Positions 23,530 to 32,284 of a stretch of 64,000 nucleotides of DNA are shown here, one piece after another. Positions within the stretch are counted from its first letter, which is position 1; every line of letters starts with the position of its first letter. The DNA comes from Streptomyces sp. NBC_00582 (GTDB taxonomy: Bacteria > Actinomycetota > Actinomycetes > Streptomycetales > Streptomycetaceae): the NCBI RefSeq assembly GCF_036345155.1, contig NZ_CP107772.1:9300001-9364000 (forward strand), read 5' to 3'. The position numbers and the translations under genes are program-made. The notes beneath the pieces were generated by a model, which saw nothing but the letters and a program-made list of their open reading frames with translations, was not told the DNA's origin and did no database searches.

Positions 23530-24420
23530 ATGACCGACAAGACCACCGTGAGTGTCCTCGGCACCGGCATCATGGGCGCCGCCATGGCCCGCAACCTCGC
23601 CCGCGCCGGACACACCGTCCGCGCCTGGAACCGCACCCGGGCCAAGGCCGAGCCGCTGGCCGCCGAGGGCGTCACCGTCACCGACACCCCCGCCGAGGCC
23701 GTCCGCGGCGCGGACGTCGTCCTCACCATGCTCTACGACGGTCCCGCCGCCCTCGACGTCATGCGCGAGGCCGCCCCCGCCCTGCGCTCCGGCGCCGCCT
23801 GGGCGCAGTCGACCACCGCCGGCATCGAGGCGATCGGCGACCTGGCCGCCTTCGCCCACGAGCACGGGCTCGTCTTCTTCGACGCGCCGGTGCTGGGCAC
23901 CCGCCAGCCCGCCGAGGCCGGGCAGCTCACCGTCCTCGCAGCCGGTCCGGCCGCGCACCGGGACGCGGTCGCGCCCGTCTTCGACGCGGTCGGCGCCCGC
24001 ACCGTCTGGACCGGCGAGGACGGCGGCGCGGGCAGCGCCACCCGGCTGAAGCTGGTGGCCAACAGCTGGGTCCTCGCCGCGACCGCCGCGACCGGCGAGG
24101 TGCTCGCTCTCGCCCAGGCGCTCGAAGTCGACCCGGAGGCGTTCTTCGGGCTCATCGAGGGCGGGCCGCTGGACATGGGCTATCTGCGCGCCAAGGCCGG
24201 GATGATCCTCGACGGCCGGCTCACCCCGCCGCAGTTCGCGGTGGAGACGGCGGCGAAGGACGCCCGCCTCATCGTCGAGGCCGGCCGCGCGGGCGGAGTC
24301 CGCCTGGACGTGGCGGCCGCGAGCGCCGAACGCCTGCGACGGGCGGCGGCGCAGGGCCACGGCGACGAGGACATGGCGGCGGCCTATTTCGCGAGCTTCG
24401 ACGAGAAGCCGCCCGCCTGA
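23530..24420 (+). CDS. NAD(P)-dependent beta-hydroxyacid dehydrogenase / imine-reductase-like protein
   Basis: 296 residues. N-terminal Rossmann fold: VSVLGTGIMGAAMARNLARAGHTVRAWNRT (GxGxMG), then the substrate motif DAPVLGTRQPAEAGQLTVLAAG and the catalytic-lysine helix ATRLKLVANSWVLAATAATGEVLAL of 3-hydroxyisobutyrate/6-phosphogluconate dehydrogenase relatives. NRT after the second strand suggests NADPH preference. The conserved Lys (RLKLVANSW) is present, which supports a beta-hydroxyacid dehydrogenase rather than an imine reductase. Location downstream of ilvC might hint at valine metabolism (3-hydroxyisobutyrate), but the debris between them argues against an operon. Confidence 0.88.
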   Translation: MTDKTTVSVLGTGIMGAAMARNLARAGHTVRAWNRTRAKAEPLAAEGVTVTDTPAEAVRGADVVLTMLYDGPAALDVMREAAPALRSGAAWAQSTTAGIEAIGDLAAFAHEHGLVFFDAPVLGTRQPAEAGQLTVLAAGPAAHRDAVAPVFDAVGARTVWTGEDGGAGSATRLKLVANSWVLAATAATGEVLALAQALEVDPEAFFGLIEGGPLDMGYLRAKAGMILDGRLTPPQFAVETAAKDARLIVEAGRAGGVRLDVAAASAERLRRAAAQGHGDEDMAAAYFASFDEKPPA

Positions 24421-24912
24421 GCCGGCTCCTCGTGACGTCGCGGCCCGGCAGCAGCCGGTCGCCGTACACGGCGACCCGCATCTGCCGGTCGGTCGCCCGA
24501 CGAGGCGTCACCGCGCCATCGCGTTCCGGCCCGCCGCGCGGAACGTCCCCGAGCACGGTGCGTACGGCGGTCACCACTGCGGGCCCGGGGCAGACAGGTG
24601 CGGCACACCGGGAACAACTCTCCGTCGGCCTTCGGCGTGTCGTGCTCCCACAGCGGCGGTGGCCCGCGTCTCCTCGGCCCCTGAAGTGGTCCATGCTGCC
24701 CTGCCCGGCGCCCGCCCGTTCCAGGCTCGCCTTCGGGCTGGTGCCCCCGTGGCCGAGGCACCCGGGGAGCACCCCGGAAGCGCGCGCGTACTCCCCGGGA
24801 GGTATCCGCACTGCCGCCGGCCGTACGACGACCCGACCCCCCTCCCGGCGGGACTCTCGAGGCATCGCAGCACCAAGCCCTCACCGAGCCCGCACCGAGG
24901 AGATGACCCGAG
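24421..24912. other. Intergenic region without a convincing gene
   Basis: About 490 bp. The minus strand carries two overlapping frames with some protein-like character: LWEHDTPKADGELFPVCRTC (CxxC) and, shifted, VTAVRTVLGDVPRGGPERDG. They could be a frameshifted small cysteine-containing protein. Neither has a start with a ribosome-binding site, so I do not call a gene. The last ~30 bp hold the GAGGAG ribosome-binding site of the SHOCT-protein gene. Confidence 0.4.
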
Positions 24913-25194
24913 ATGAACACCCTGGCGAACTGGGACGGCGGCGGCCCCGGCCCCTGGATCCTGTTCCTCCCGCTGATCTGGGCGGCCGTCGTCGTCGGCG
25001 TCGTCACCCTGCTGCGCCGCACCGTGTGGCGAGGGCGGCGCGGCCCCTGGAACCCCGTCGACCGGCCCACCGGCGACTCGCCCCTCGCCGTCCTCGGCCG
25101 GCGTTTCGCCTCCGGCGAGATCGACGAGGACGAGTACTGGCGCCGGCTGTCCGTCCTCGACGAGCAGTTCGGCCGGAAGGGCGGTGCGCCGTGA
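24913..25194 (+). CDS. Small SHOCT-domain membrane protein
   Basis: 93 residues. One N-terminal membrane helix (PWILFLPLIWAAVVVGVVTLL), a basic stretch (RRTVWRGRRG), then the SHOCT motif SPLAVLGRRFASGEIDEDEYWRRLSVLDEQF. SHOCT domains are short oligomerisation modules. In Streptomyces such proteins commonly precede ABC-transporter genes, and here the stop overlaps the GTG of a former ABC ATPase gene. That partner has been destroyed by a deletion, so the protein may be orphaned. Confidence 0.85.
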   Translation: MNTLANWDGGGPGPWILFLPLIWAAVVVGVVTLLRRTVWRGRRGPWNPVDRPTGDSPLAVLGRRFASGEIDEDEYWRRLSVLDEQFGRKGGAP

Positions 25195-25725
25195 CCACCG
25201 CGACCGCCCTCACGACGGCCGCCCGCGTCACCGACGCCGTGAAGGTGTCGCCGCGCAGTACGGCGACCCCGAGGTCCAGACCCGTGACGCGTACGCGGCG
25301 TCGTCGGCGGCGGCATCGACATGATGCTCACCCTCGTCTACGCCCTGCTCGCCTTCGCGGTCCTCATCGCGCTCCTCGGCATCGCCAACACCCTGACGCC
25401 GGCGATCCACGAACGCACCCGCGAACTCGGCCTGCTGCGGGCCGTCGGCCAGACCCGCGCCCAGCTGCGGGCCATGGTCCGCTGGGAGTCGGTCCTGGTC
25501 GCCGCCTTCGGCACGGCGGGCGGCCTGGTGCTCGGCGCCTTCCTCGGCTGGGTGCTGGTGCGGGCCTCCGACGGCGCGAGCGACAGCGCGTTCACCTTCG
25601 CGCTGCCGCCCGCCCCGCTCGCCGTGGTCGCCCTCATGGGCGTCGCCGCTGGAGCCCTCGCCGGTCTGCGCCCGGCCCGGCGCGCGGCCCGCATGGACGT
25701 GCTGCGGGCCGTCGCCACCGAATGA
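25191..25725 (+). pseudogene. Deletion-fused ABC transporter remnant (ATPase start + FtsX-like permease end)
   Basis: The GTG start overlaps the SHOCT gene. The first ~19 codons (TTATALTTAARVTDAVKV) are the conserved N-terminus of a MacB/LolD-type ABC ATPase, but the Walker A region never follows. Instead the sequence jumps to AQYGDPEVQTRDAYAAS and, after a frameshift near 25305, to the last ~130 residues of an FtsX/MacB permease (MMLTLVYALLAFAVLIALLGI ... HERTRELGLLRAVGQTRAQL ... AARMDVLRAVATE). Most of both genes, roughly 2-3 kb, has been deleted. The permease tail still forms an open frame from 25321 but is unlikely to work. Confidence 0.85.
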
Positions 25726-25754
25726 CCGGCCCGGACGAGCAGGTCACCGCCCGG

Positions 25755-26294
25755 TCAGCCGACGACGGCGGACCGGGCGGGAGCATGGGCGGGCCGGTGC
25801 GCGTCGACGGCGACGACCTCCGGGAACCGGGGCGCGACCTGTTCGCGGGGCGCCCGACGCGGCGGACGCGCCGCCCGCTCCGGTGCGACGATCGCCGCGG
25901 GCAGCGTGAACCAGACGACCTTGCCGGACTCCCCGTCCGGGCGCGCGCCCCAGCTCTCGCTCATCGCGGCCACCATGGCGAGCCCGCGCCCGCAGGTGGT
26001 CAGGGCCCCGGTGTCCTTGACGTCGTCCAGCACCGGAAGGCGGGGATCGCGGTCGCGCACGGAGACGGTGAGCCGGTCCAGCAGCAGCTCCATCTCCACG
26101 ACACACGTCTTGTCGGGCCGGGCGTGCAGGTGGACGTTGGTCAACAGCTCCGTCACACCGAGCGCGGCCCGGTCTATCAGGGGATCCAGATGCCAGTAGC
26201 GCAACTGCGCCGATACGATTCTGCGGACCTGGCCGATCCGCGACGGCAGGGCTTGGAGCTCCACCGTGCAGTGCCTGCTTGGGTTGCTGATCAC
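25755..26294 (-). CDS. RsbW-like ATP-binding (anti-sigma/serine kinase) protein
   Basis: 179 residues with a GTG start after GGGGAG. GHKL ATPase fold: N-box GVTELLTNVHLHA (Glu/Asn), G1 VRDRDPRLP and G2 TTCGRGLAMVAAM. This matches the HATPase_c_2 regulators abundant in Streptomyces, which phosphorylate anti-sigma antagonists or act alone in development. The ~45-residue C-terminal tail is Arg/Pro/Ala-rich and probably disordered. No sigma factor or antagonist gene is adjacent, so the partner is unknown. Confidence 0.85.
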   Translation of the reverse strand: MISNPSRHCTVELQALPSRIGQVRRIVSAQLRYWHLDPLIDRAALGVTELLTNVHLHARPDKTCVVEMELLLDRLTVSVRDRDPRLPVLDDVKDTGALTTCGRGLAMVAAMSESWGARPDGESGKVVWFTLPAAIVAPERAARPPRRAPREQVAPRFPEVVAVDAHRPAHAPARSAVVG

Positions 26295-26489
26295 GGCTGC
26301 GACTCCCCGACTGAGGTCCGGAAGAACACGGAGTTCGGATCGATCGAGCAGAGCTGCTGCGCAAGGCGGCCGCCTGCTGCGGTGGCCGGCGGGCTGGTTC
26401 GCAGCGTTATCGCCGGTAAACCCAGAGTGACGTGAGAACAGCGTGACTCAGGGGGTGCTGCGGCGCAACTCGCACTGCCGGTGGCCGGC

Positions 26490-26813
26490 TCAGCGGGGGT
26501 GCCCCGCCGCCTTCCGTACGGCCTCGATGAACCGGCGTGCCGCGGGCGGCCCCGGCTCGCCCGGCGCGGGGTCGTGGTCGCCGAGGGTCAACAGGTACCG
26601 GTTGCCGTTGAGGTCCGCCAGCGCCCGGTCCTCCGGGGCGAACCACGGCCGGGAGGCGCGGACCGCCTGCACCGGCGCGCTGTCGATCTCGCTGCCGTAG
26701 CTGGTGAGCAGCTCGAGCCTGCCGCCGCTGATCCGGACCTGTCCGGCCCGGGTGAGCGAGCGCAGTCTCTTGCCGATCCGCACGCCCGTCGCCGTGAACT
26801 CCGGCTCCGCCAT
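26490..26813 (-). CDS. Conserved actinobacterial protein of unknown function
   Basis: 107 residues from the ATG (MAEPEFTATGVRIGKRLRSLTRAGQVRISGGRLELL) placed after GGGCGGGAAGG; the frame extends upstream without a better start. Soluble, mixed alpha/beta, no cysteine, no signal peptide. The central part (SYGSEIDSAPVQAVRASRPWFAPEDRALADLNGNRYLLTLGDHD) reads like a small PH-like barrel. I do not recognise a function; codon use looks genuine. Confidence 0.7.
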   Translation of the reverse strand: MAEPEFTATGVRIGKRLRSLTRAGQVRISGGRLELLTSYGSEIDSAPVQAVRASRPWFAPEDRALADLNGNRYLLTLGDHDPAPGEPGPPAARRFIEAVRKAAGHPR

Positions 26814-27178
26814 GCCTTCCCGCCCCCTTGCGGTCGTCCTCGCGTGAGCGAACTCGTGGTCCGTGATCCAGTGTGCGCCCCCGTCCGGGACCCGCGCCCG
26901 CGTCGGGGACATACGCCCTGACCGGGAGCTCCGCCCCGCCCGGTGCAGTCTGCCCGCGCACGGCGTCGAGCACCAGTGCGTACGACACGCCGACGACGCC
27001 CTTCAGGAGCACTCGCGTGAATGCGCCCCCCGTGCGCCCGTACCCACCCCCCAGGGCCGCCTTTGAGGCCCCCAAAGGTGTGTTTATGCAGGTGAGAAGC
27101 GGTGCGGATGGTGCTTATGATCGGGGTGTGGGCCGCGTTCGGCGCCCGTCGCCGCGCAGCGTGTAAGGAGCTCCTGCC
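26814..27178. other. 365-bp upstream region of the PLP-enzyme gene
   Basis: No supported gene. It contains an inverted repeat at 27060-27078 and a -10-like TATGAT about 60 bp before the next start, in a slightly AT-richer stretch. Likely promoter region; nothing else seen. Confidence 0.5.
27060..27078. promoter_or_regulatory. Inverted repeat upstream of the cysteine-synthase-like gene
   Basis: CCTTTG-AGGCCCC-CAAAGG, 6-bp perfect arms with a 7-nt centre, about 40 bp upstream of the -10-like TATGAT. It could be an operator or a weak hairpin. Confidence 0.4.
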
Positions 27179-28303
27179 GTGACCACCCCCCAGCAGACCA
27201 GGACCGGCGCCACCCTCGACGTCGACCGCAGTGACGGCTTCTACCGCGACTGGCTGAAAGAGGCCGTGCGCAAGGTCCAGGCCGACGCGAACCGCTCGGC
27301 CGACACGCATCTGCTCCGCTTCCCCCTCCCCGATGCCTGGGGCGTCGACCTCTACCTCAAGGACGAGTCGACCCACCCCACCGGCAGCCTCAAACACCGC
27401 CTCGCCCGCTCGCTGTTCCTCTACGGCCTGTGCAATGGCTGGATCCGGCCGGACCGCCCGGTGATCGAGGCGTCCAGCGGTTCCACCGCCGTCTCCGAGG
27501 CGTACTTCGCCAAGCTGATCGGCGTGCCGTTCATCGCCGTCATGCCCCGCACGACGAGCGCCGAGAAGATCCGCCTCATCGCGTTCCACGGCGGCCGCTG
27601 TCACTTCGTGGACGACCCCCGCACGATGTACGAGGAGTCGGCCCGCCTCGCGACGGAGACCGGCGGCCACTACATGGACCAGTTCACCTACGCCGAACGG
27701 GCCACGGACTGGCGCGGAAACAACAACATCGCCGAATCCGTCTTCCGCCAGCTCGAGCGGGAGCGGTTCCCGGAGCCCGCCTGGATCGTCGCCACGGCCG
27801 GCACCGGCGGCACCTCCGCGACCATCGCCCGGTACGTCCACTACACCCAGCGCGACACCCGCATCTGTGTCGCCGACCCCGAGAACTCGTGCTTCTACGA
27901 GGGCTGGACCACCGGCGATCCGGACGTCACCTGCGACTGCGGCTCCCGTATCGAGGGCATCGGACGGCCCCGCATGGAGCCGAGCTTCGTGCCGGGTGCC
28001 GTCGACCGCATGATGAAGGTCCCCGACGCGGCCAGCGTCGCCGCCGTACGGGCCCTGGAGCAGGCCATCGGCCGCAAGGCGGGCGGCTCCACGGGCACCG
28101 GGCTGTGGAGCGCGCTCAAGATCGTCGCCGAGATGGTCGCCGAGGGCCGGCGGGGCAGCGTGGTGACCCTGCTGTGCGACCCCGGCGACCGCTACCTCGA
28201 CAAGTACTACTCCGACGCCTGGCTGGCCGAACAAGGCCTGGACATCGCCCCGTACACCGCGGCCCTCGAGTCGATGCTGGCGACGGGGGTGTGGCCGGAA
28301 TGA
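27179..28303 (+). CDS. PLP-dependent cysteine synthase-like / cysteine desulfhydrase (Cds1-like)
   Basis: 374 residues from GTG preceded by AAGGAG. Fold type II PLP enzyme: the Schiff-base lysine is in [10 protein letters not shown], the substrate loop is [13 protein letters not shown], and the glycine-rich phosphate loop is [14 protein letters not shown]. The long C-terminal extension and motifs ([34 protein letters not shown]) place it with the longer actinobacterial family that includes M. tuberculosis Cds1 (Rv3684), which releases H2S from cysteine, rather than with CysK or CysM. The [11 protein letters not shown] segment holds two cysteines of unknown role. Single gene; likely cytosolic sulfur metabolism. 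Confidence 0.85.
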   Translation: MTTPQQTRTGATLDVDRSDGFYRDWLKEAVRKVQADANRSADTHLLRFPLPDAWGVDLYLKDESTHPTGSLKHRLARSLFLYGLCNGWIRPDRPVIEASSGSTAVSEAYFAKLIGVPFIAVMPRTTSAEKIRLIAFHGGRCHFVDDPRTMYEESARLATETGGHYMDQFTYAERATDWRGNNNIAESVFRQLERERFPEPAWIVATAGTGGTSATIARYVHYTQRDTRICVADPENSCFYEGWTTGDPDVTCDCGSRIEGIGRPRMEPSFVPGAVDRMMKVPDAASVAAVRALEQAIGRKAGGSTGTGLWSALKIVAEMVAEGRRGSVVTLLCDPGDRYLDKYYSDAWLAEQGLDIAPYTAALESMLATGVWPE

Positions 28304-28318
28304 GCGGGGCGAGCGGCT

Positions 28319-28795
28319 CTACGCGCCCGTGGTGAGCCGTCGGTCGAGCCGGGTCATCGCCTCCCGGAACGAACGCCCCAGCCCCGGTGCCGCCAGCCGC
28401 AGCAAGCCTCTCACCAGGACGGTCCCGTCCGCGGCGAACGTCCACCGCACCCGGGTCCCCGGGCCGTCGGGCGCGAGCCGCCACTCCTCGACCAGCGCCC
28501 GCACCCCCGGCGCGTTGGTGACGTCCACCCGGTAGGCGTACAGCTCGGGCTCCTTCGCCGCGAGCACCGTCTCCCGGAACCGCCCGCCGCCCCACAGCCG
28601 TACGTCCCGCCCCGCTCCTTCGTCGAGCGGCACGATGGAGGTGACGGCCGGGAACCACTCGGCCCAGCCGGAGACGTCCTCGGCCAGCGCGTGGAAGACC
28701 CGCTCCGGCGGGGCGGAGACCGCACGCGTGAACACCAGCCGTACAGGAGCGACCCCGACGAAGTCGAGCCCCTCGGCGCGCAGACGACGGACCAT
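28319..28795 (-). CDS. SRPBCC (START-like) family protein
   Basis: 158 residues from the ATG (MVRRLRAEGLDFVGVAPVRL) downstream of GAGGGGG; an in-frame start 48 bp upstream is possible. Helix-grip fold pattern: FTRAVSAPPERVFHALAEDVSGWAEWFPAVTSIVPLD, GGRFRETVLAAKEPELYAYRV, then VEEWRLAPDGPGTRVRWTFAADG and a C-terminal helix. Binds a hydrophobic ligand by family analogy; the function is unknown. Same strand and 52 bp downstream of the DeoR gene, so possibly cotranscribed. Confidence 0.8.
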   Translation of the reverse strand: MVRRLRAEGLDFVGVAPVRLVFTRAVSAPPERVFHALAEDVSGWAEWFPAVTSIVPLDEGAGRDVRLWGGGRFRETVLAAKEPELYAYRVDVTNAPGVRALVEEWRLAPDGPGTRVRWTFAADGTVLVRGLLRLAAPGLGRSFREAMTRLDRRLTTGA

Positions 28796-28847
28796 GACGA
28801 CACGAACCCCCTCGGTCGGCGGATCCGTCACCCTAGCCGTCACCCCG

Positions 28848-29678
28848 TCAGATGTCTTCCCCCGTACCGTTCTCGCCGGCCACCACCAGTCGCCGCAGAT
28901 GCTCCGAGATCTCCGTGCGGGCGGCGCCCGGCAGCCCGGCGTCCGTGACCAGCGTGTCGACCTGCTCCAGGGCCGCGAACGAACTCAGGCCCACCACACC
29001 CCACTTGGTGTGGTCGGCGACCACCACGACCCGGCGCGCCGACTGCACCAGACGCCGGTTGGTCTCGGCCTCCGCCAGGTTCGGCGTCGACAGCCCGGCC
29101 TCGGCGGATATGCCGTGCACACCGAGGAACAGCAGATCGAAGTGGAGCGCCGCGATGGCCTGGTCGGCGACCGGCCCCACCAGCGAGTCGGACGGGGTGC
29201 GCACCCCACCGGTCAGCACCACCGTCGCCGCGCCCTGCCGGGGACCCGAGATGCGCTGCGCCCCGTGGAACACATCGGCGACCCGCACCGAGTTCGTCAC
29301 CACGGTCAGGTCCGGCACCTCGAGCAGCTGATGCGCCAGCGCGTACGTCGTCGTACCGCCCGACAGCGCGATCGCGCTGCCCGGCGCCACCAGCTCCGCG
29401 GCGGCCCGCGCGATGTCCTCCTTGGCGGTCAGCTCAAGACCCGACTTCGCCTCGAAGCCCGGCTCGTGCGTACTCGCCTCCACCACCGGCACGGCGCCGC
29501 CGTGCACCTTCTCCAGCACACCCTGGCGGGCCAGCGCGTCCAGATCGCGGCGGACCGTCATGTCCGACACGCCGAGCTTGCGGGTGAGCTCGTTGACGCG
29601 GACGCCGCCCCGGCGACGCACCTCGTCCAGGATCAGGGAGCGGCGCTGCTCCGCGAGGAGGTTCTGATTCTCGCTCAC
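28848..29678 (-). CDS. DeoR/GlpR-family transcriptional regulator
   Basis: 276 residues from GTG (MSENQNLLAEQRRSLILDEVRRRGGVRVNELTRKLGVSDMTVRRDL). HTH followed by GVLEKVHGGAV, then the DeoRC domain with LSGGTTTYALAHQL, VVTNSVRVADVF, VVLTGGVRTPSDSLVGPVA, FLGVHGISAEAGLSTPNLAEAETNR and VVVADHTKWG. This last set is the classic AgaR/GlpR/GatR pattern. No sugar genes adjoin it. A perfect palindrome lies 55 bp upstream of the start, suggesting autoregulation. Confidence 0.92.
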   Translation of the reverse strand: MSENQNLLAEQRRSLILDEVRRRGGVRVNELTRKLGVSDMTVRRDLDALARQGVLEKVHGGAVPVVEASTHEPGFEAKSGLELTAKEDIARAAAELVAPGSAIALSGGTTTYALAHQLLEVPDLTVVTNSVRVADVFHGAQRISGPRQGAATVVLTGGVRTPSDSLVGPVADQAIAALHFDLLFLGVHGISAEAGLSTPNLAEAETNRRLVQSARRVVVVADHTKWGVVGLSSFAALEQVDTLVTDAGLPGAARTEISEHLRRLVVAGENGTGEDI

Positions 29679-29732
29679 GTACGCTCCGGTCCTTTCCTCG
29701 AACGGGTCGGCAGGCCCGCTCACCTGCGGCGA

Positions 29733-29746
29733 CGAGAACATTCTCG
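29733..29746. promoter_or_regulatory. Palindrome CGAGAA-CA-TTCTCG upstream of the DeoR gene
   Basis: Perfect 6-bp arms around a CA centre in the 263-bp gap between the DeoR gene and the divergent membrane hydrolase gene. Possible DeoR autoregulatory site. Confidence 0.45.
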
Positions 29747-29960
29747 CCGGTCCCAGGTACGCGGGCGTCCCATCCTCGCACGACAGGCCGCCGACCGTGC
29801 CGGCACCCCGATGCGCGTATGCCGTCAACGGGCTGTGATCTTCCTGTGTCGCACGGATCGGGGAGATTCGGTGCGCCGAGGTGTAGACGCCCTCCGGAGC
29901 GGAGATCCTGTGCCCGCACGGCAGACCGGGAAGCGGCGTGTCATGGGGGAAGTGCGAACA

Positions 29961-32279
29961 GTGGAACGTTCCTCGACGGACCGAGCGGCGCTGGAACTCC
30001 TCGTCCACGGCGTGGGCGGCGCCACGCCCGAGAAGATGCTGAACGATCCGCGCACCGTGCGGATCACCGGCGACGACACGGCCGCGGTCTACCGGCGCGC
30101 CGAGGACGCCGACGCGGACAGCCCGGCCGCCGACGCCAACACACCGTCCGGCGACCACGACGGACGGCCGGTCCCGGAGGCGTACGTCTGGTCCAACCTG
30201 ACCTCGGGCAACGGCACCCGCGCCCTGTGGCTGTTGCTGCTGCCGTTCATGGTGGTCAACCTCGCCCACTGGATGCGCCCCGCCGCCCGCGAGGGCACCC
30301 GCGCGGTCCGCCTCTACGGCCTGCTGGTACGGCTCGCCGGCCTCAGCCTGACGGTCCTGCTCGTCGCCGCGGCCTGCGAGGTCGCCCTGGACCTCACCGC
30401 CTGGCAGTGCGCGGGCACCCGCGCGTGCGCCGCGCGCCACTCCTGGCTGGGCTTCCTCTCCCCGAGCGGCTCGCACGAGGGCTGGTGGAGCCCGCCGGGC
30501 CGCCGTCTCGCCCTCGCCGCCCTGGTCCCGACCGCCCTGACCGGACTCCTGTGGTACCTCTCCCACCGCACCTGGCGGGCGTACGAGTCCCAGGAACCCC
30601 TCGACCGGGGCCCCGAGCCCGAGCACGGTCCCGCCCAGACCGCGCTGAGCCGCCCAGGCTTCTGGTACGGCCGCCGCCTCGTCGCCCGGCTGCGCGCCGC
30701 CCACACCGCGGCTGGCCTGCTCACGGTGGCCGCGGCGGTCGGTACGGCGGCCGCCCGCGAGGACCACCGCCCCGGCGGCCCCGCCGCCCTGGACGCGCTC
30801 GGCCGGCTGCTGGAGGTGTCCCTGACCCTCGGGGCGCTCGCCGTGGTCTGGGTGGTGTGCCGGCGCGGACGCAGCGAGAACCGCCTCGACCGCACCCTCG
30901 ACGCCCACCTCGTCCACCGCCTCCCCCTCACCGCCCTCACCTTCCTCGCCCTCACCCTCGTCTACGCCGCCTGGGACCGCCCGCACTGGCACTCCTCCGG
31001 CCGCCTGGCCGGCGACACGACCTTCGGCACCCTCGCCCTGGCCCAGGGCGCCCTGGTGATCACCCTGGCCGCCGTCGCGCGCGTCCTGCACCGAGGACCC
31101 GGGACCGGGCCGCGCCCGGACGACCGGGAGCGGTCCGCCCTGCGCGGACTCGGCGGGCCCGCTGTGGTGATGCTGGCCTGCGCGCTGGGCGGAGTGATGT
31201 CCGGCGGGGTGTCCCAACGGGTCTCGGACTGGCTGGACGGGACCGGGACCTCGCTCGACGGCCCGCCGGTGCTGCTGACCTGGCAGGCGTCCGTGATCCC
31301 CGTACTGCTCCTCGTCCTGCTGGCGCTGTCCGCGCTGCTCGGACGCCGCACCTGGCGGCTCACCCGGGCCGAGCGGGAGGCGGTGGCCCGGGAGTACGGC
31401 GCCGTTCCGGGCGACCCGGCCCGCACCGGCCGTATCGCCCGTACGCGGTCGATGGCCACCCTCACCGACCGCGGCCCCCTGCTCGTCGCCGTCACCGCCA
31501 CCACCACCCTGCTCCTGGGCGCGGGCGCCCTCGCCGGAACCTTCGTCAGCGGTGAGACCCCCGTCCGGGCCGCCGAGGCGGCCGGCCCCTTCGTGCAGGG
31601 CGCCGCCCGGACCGCGCAGGCGCTCGGCTCCTGGCTGATCGGCCTCGGCTTCCTCCTCTTCGTCACCTGGGGCCGCCGCGCCTACAAGGACGCCTCCGCG
31701 CGCCGCACCATCGGGATCCTCTGGGACGTGGGCACCTTCTGGCCCCGCGCCGCCCACCCCTTCGCCCCGCCCTGCTACGCCGAGCGCGCGGTGCCCGACC
31801 TGACCTGGAGGATGACCGGCTGGACCCGGGCCACCGGCGGCCGTCTCGTCATCTCCGGGCACTCCCAGGGCAGCGTCCTCGCCGCGGCCGCCGCCTGGCA
31901 GCTCAAGCCCTCCGACCGCAAACGGGTCGCCCTGCTCACCTACGGCTCACCGATCGAGCGCCTCTACGGCCGCTGGTTCCCCGCCCACTTCGGCCCGGCC
32001 GCGCTCGCCGCCCTGCACCGGGACATCGACTGCTGGCGCAATCTGTACCGGCTCACCGACCCCATCGGCGGCCCGGTACGTCTGACCGGCGACGACTGCG
32101 GCCCCGCAGTGGACCGCGCTCCCCTCGCGGACCCCCTGGCGTACGGCCGCACCGCCGCGCACCCGCTGCCCGCCCCCATCCTCGGCCACTCCGACTACCA
32201 GGCGGATCCGGCCTTCGCCGAGGAACGCGCCCGCCTGCTGGCCCGGCTCCACCCCGACCTGCCCGTACAGCGCGCCTGA
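29961..32279 (+). CDS. Multi-pass membrane protein with split alpha/beta-hydrolase motifs
   Basis: 772 residues from the GTG 8 nt after GGGGGAAG; an ATG at 29943 overlaps that ribosome-binding site. Residues 10-20 read ALELLVHGVGG, like the strand and oxyanion turn of an alpha/beta hydrolase. There follow ~570 residues with roughly ten hydrophobic helices (for example LWLLLLPFMVVNLAHWM, LTALTFLALTLVYAAW, PVLLLVLLALSALLG, LLVAVTATTTLLLGAGALAG). The C-terminal ~170 residues carry the nucleophile elbow LVISGHSQGSVLAAAAAW (Ser near 634), TYGSPIERLYGRWFP and a late His (LGHSDYQADP). This suggests a membrane-anchored serine esterase or lipase. Substrate unknown. It ends 5 bp from the convergent AAA+ gene. 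Confidence 0.75.
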   Translation: MERSSTDRAALELLVHGVGGATPEKMLNDPRTVRITGDDTAAVYRRAEDADADSPAADANTPSGDHDGRPVPEAYVWSNLTSGNGTRALWLLLLPFMVVNLAHWMRPAAREGTRAVRLYGLLVRLAGLSLTVLLVAAACEVALDLTAWQCAGTRACAARHSWLGFLSPSGSHEGWWSPPGRRLALAALVPTALTGLLWYLSHRTWRAYESQEPLDRGPEPEHGPAQTALSRPGFWYGRRLVARLRAAHTAAGLLTVAAAVGTAAAREDHRPGGPAALDALGRLLEVSLTLGALAVVWVVCRRGRSENRLDRTLDAHLVHRLPLTALTFLALTLVYAAWDRPHWHSSGRLAGDTTFGTLALAQGALVITLAAVARVLHRGPGTGPRPDDRERSALRGLGGPAVVMLACALGGVMSGGVSQRVSDWLDGTGTSLDGPPVLLTWQASVIPVLLLVLLALSALLGRRTWRLTRAEREAVAREYGAVPGDPARTGRIARTRSMATLTDRGPLLVAVTATTTLLLGAGALAGTFVSGETPVRAAEAAGPFVQGAARTAQALGSWLIGLGFLLFVTWGRRAYKDASARRTIGILWDVGTFWPRAAHPFAPPCYAERAVPDLTWRMTGWTRATGGRLVISGHSQGSVLAAAAAWQLKPSDRKRVALLTYGSPIERLYGRWFPAHFGPAALAALHRDIDCWRNLYRLTDPIGGPVRLTGDDCGPAVDRAPLADPLAYGRTAAHPLPAPILGHSDYQADPAFAEERARLLARLHPDLPVQRA

Positions 32280-32284
32280 GGGGG

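Noticed and set aside
23149-24360. 403-codon minus-strand frame opposite the dehydrogenase
   Set aside because: Mostly the antisense shadow of the dehydrogenase. Only its last ~22 codons look like a genuine gene tail.
24421-24912. Small cysteine-containing gene on the minus strand (LWEHDTPKADGELFPVCRTC)
   Set aside because: The protein-like segment is split over two frames and has no start codon with a ribosome-binding site; kept only as a note on the intergenic region.
28635-29942. Long plus-strand open frame upstream of the membrane hydrolase
   Set aside because: It is antisense to the SRPBCC and DeoR genes, Arg/His-rich without any domain. The real gene starts near 29943-29961.
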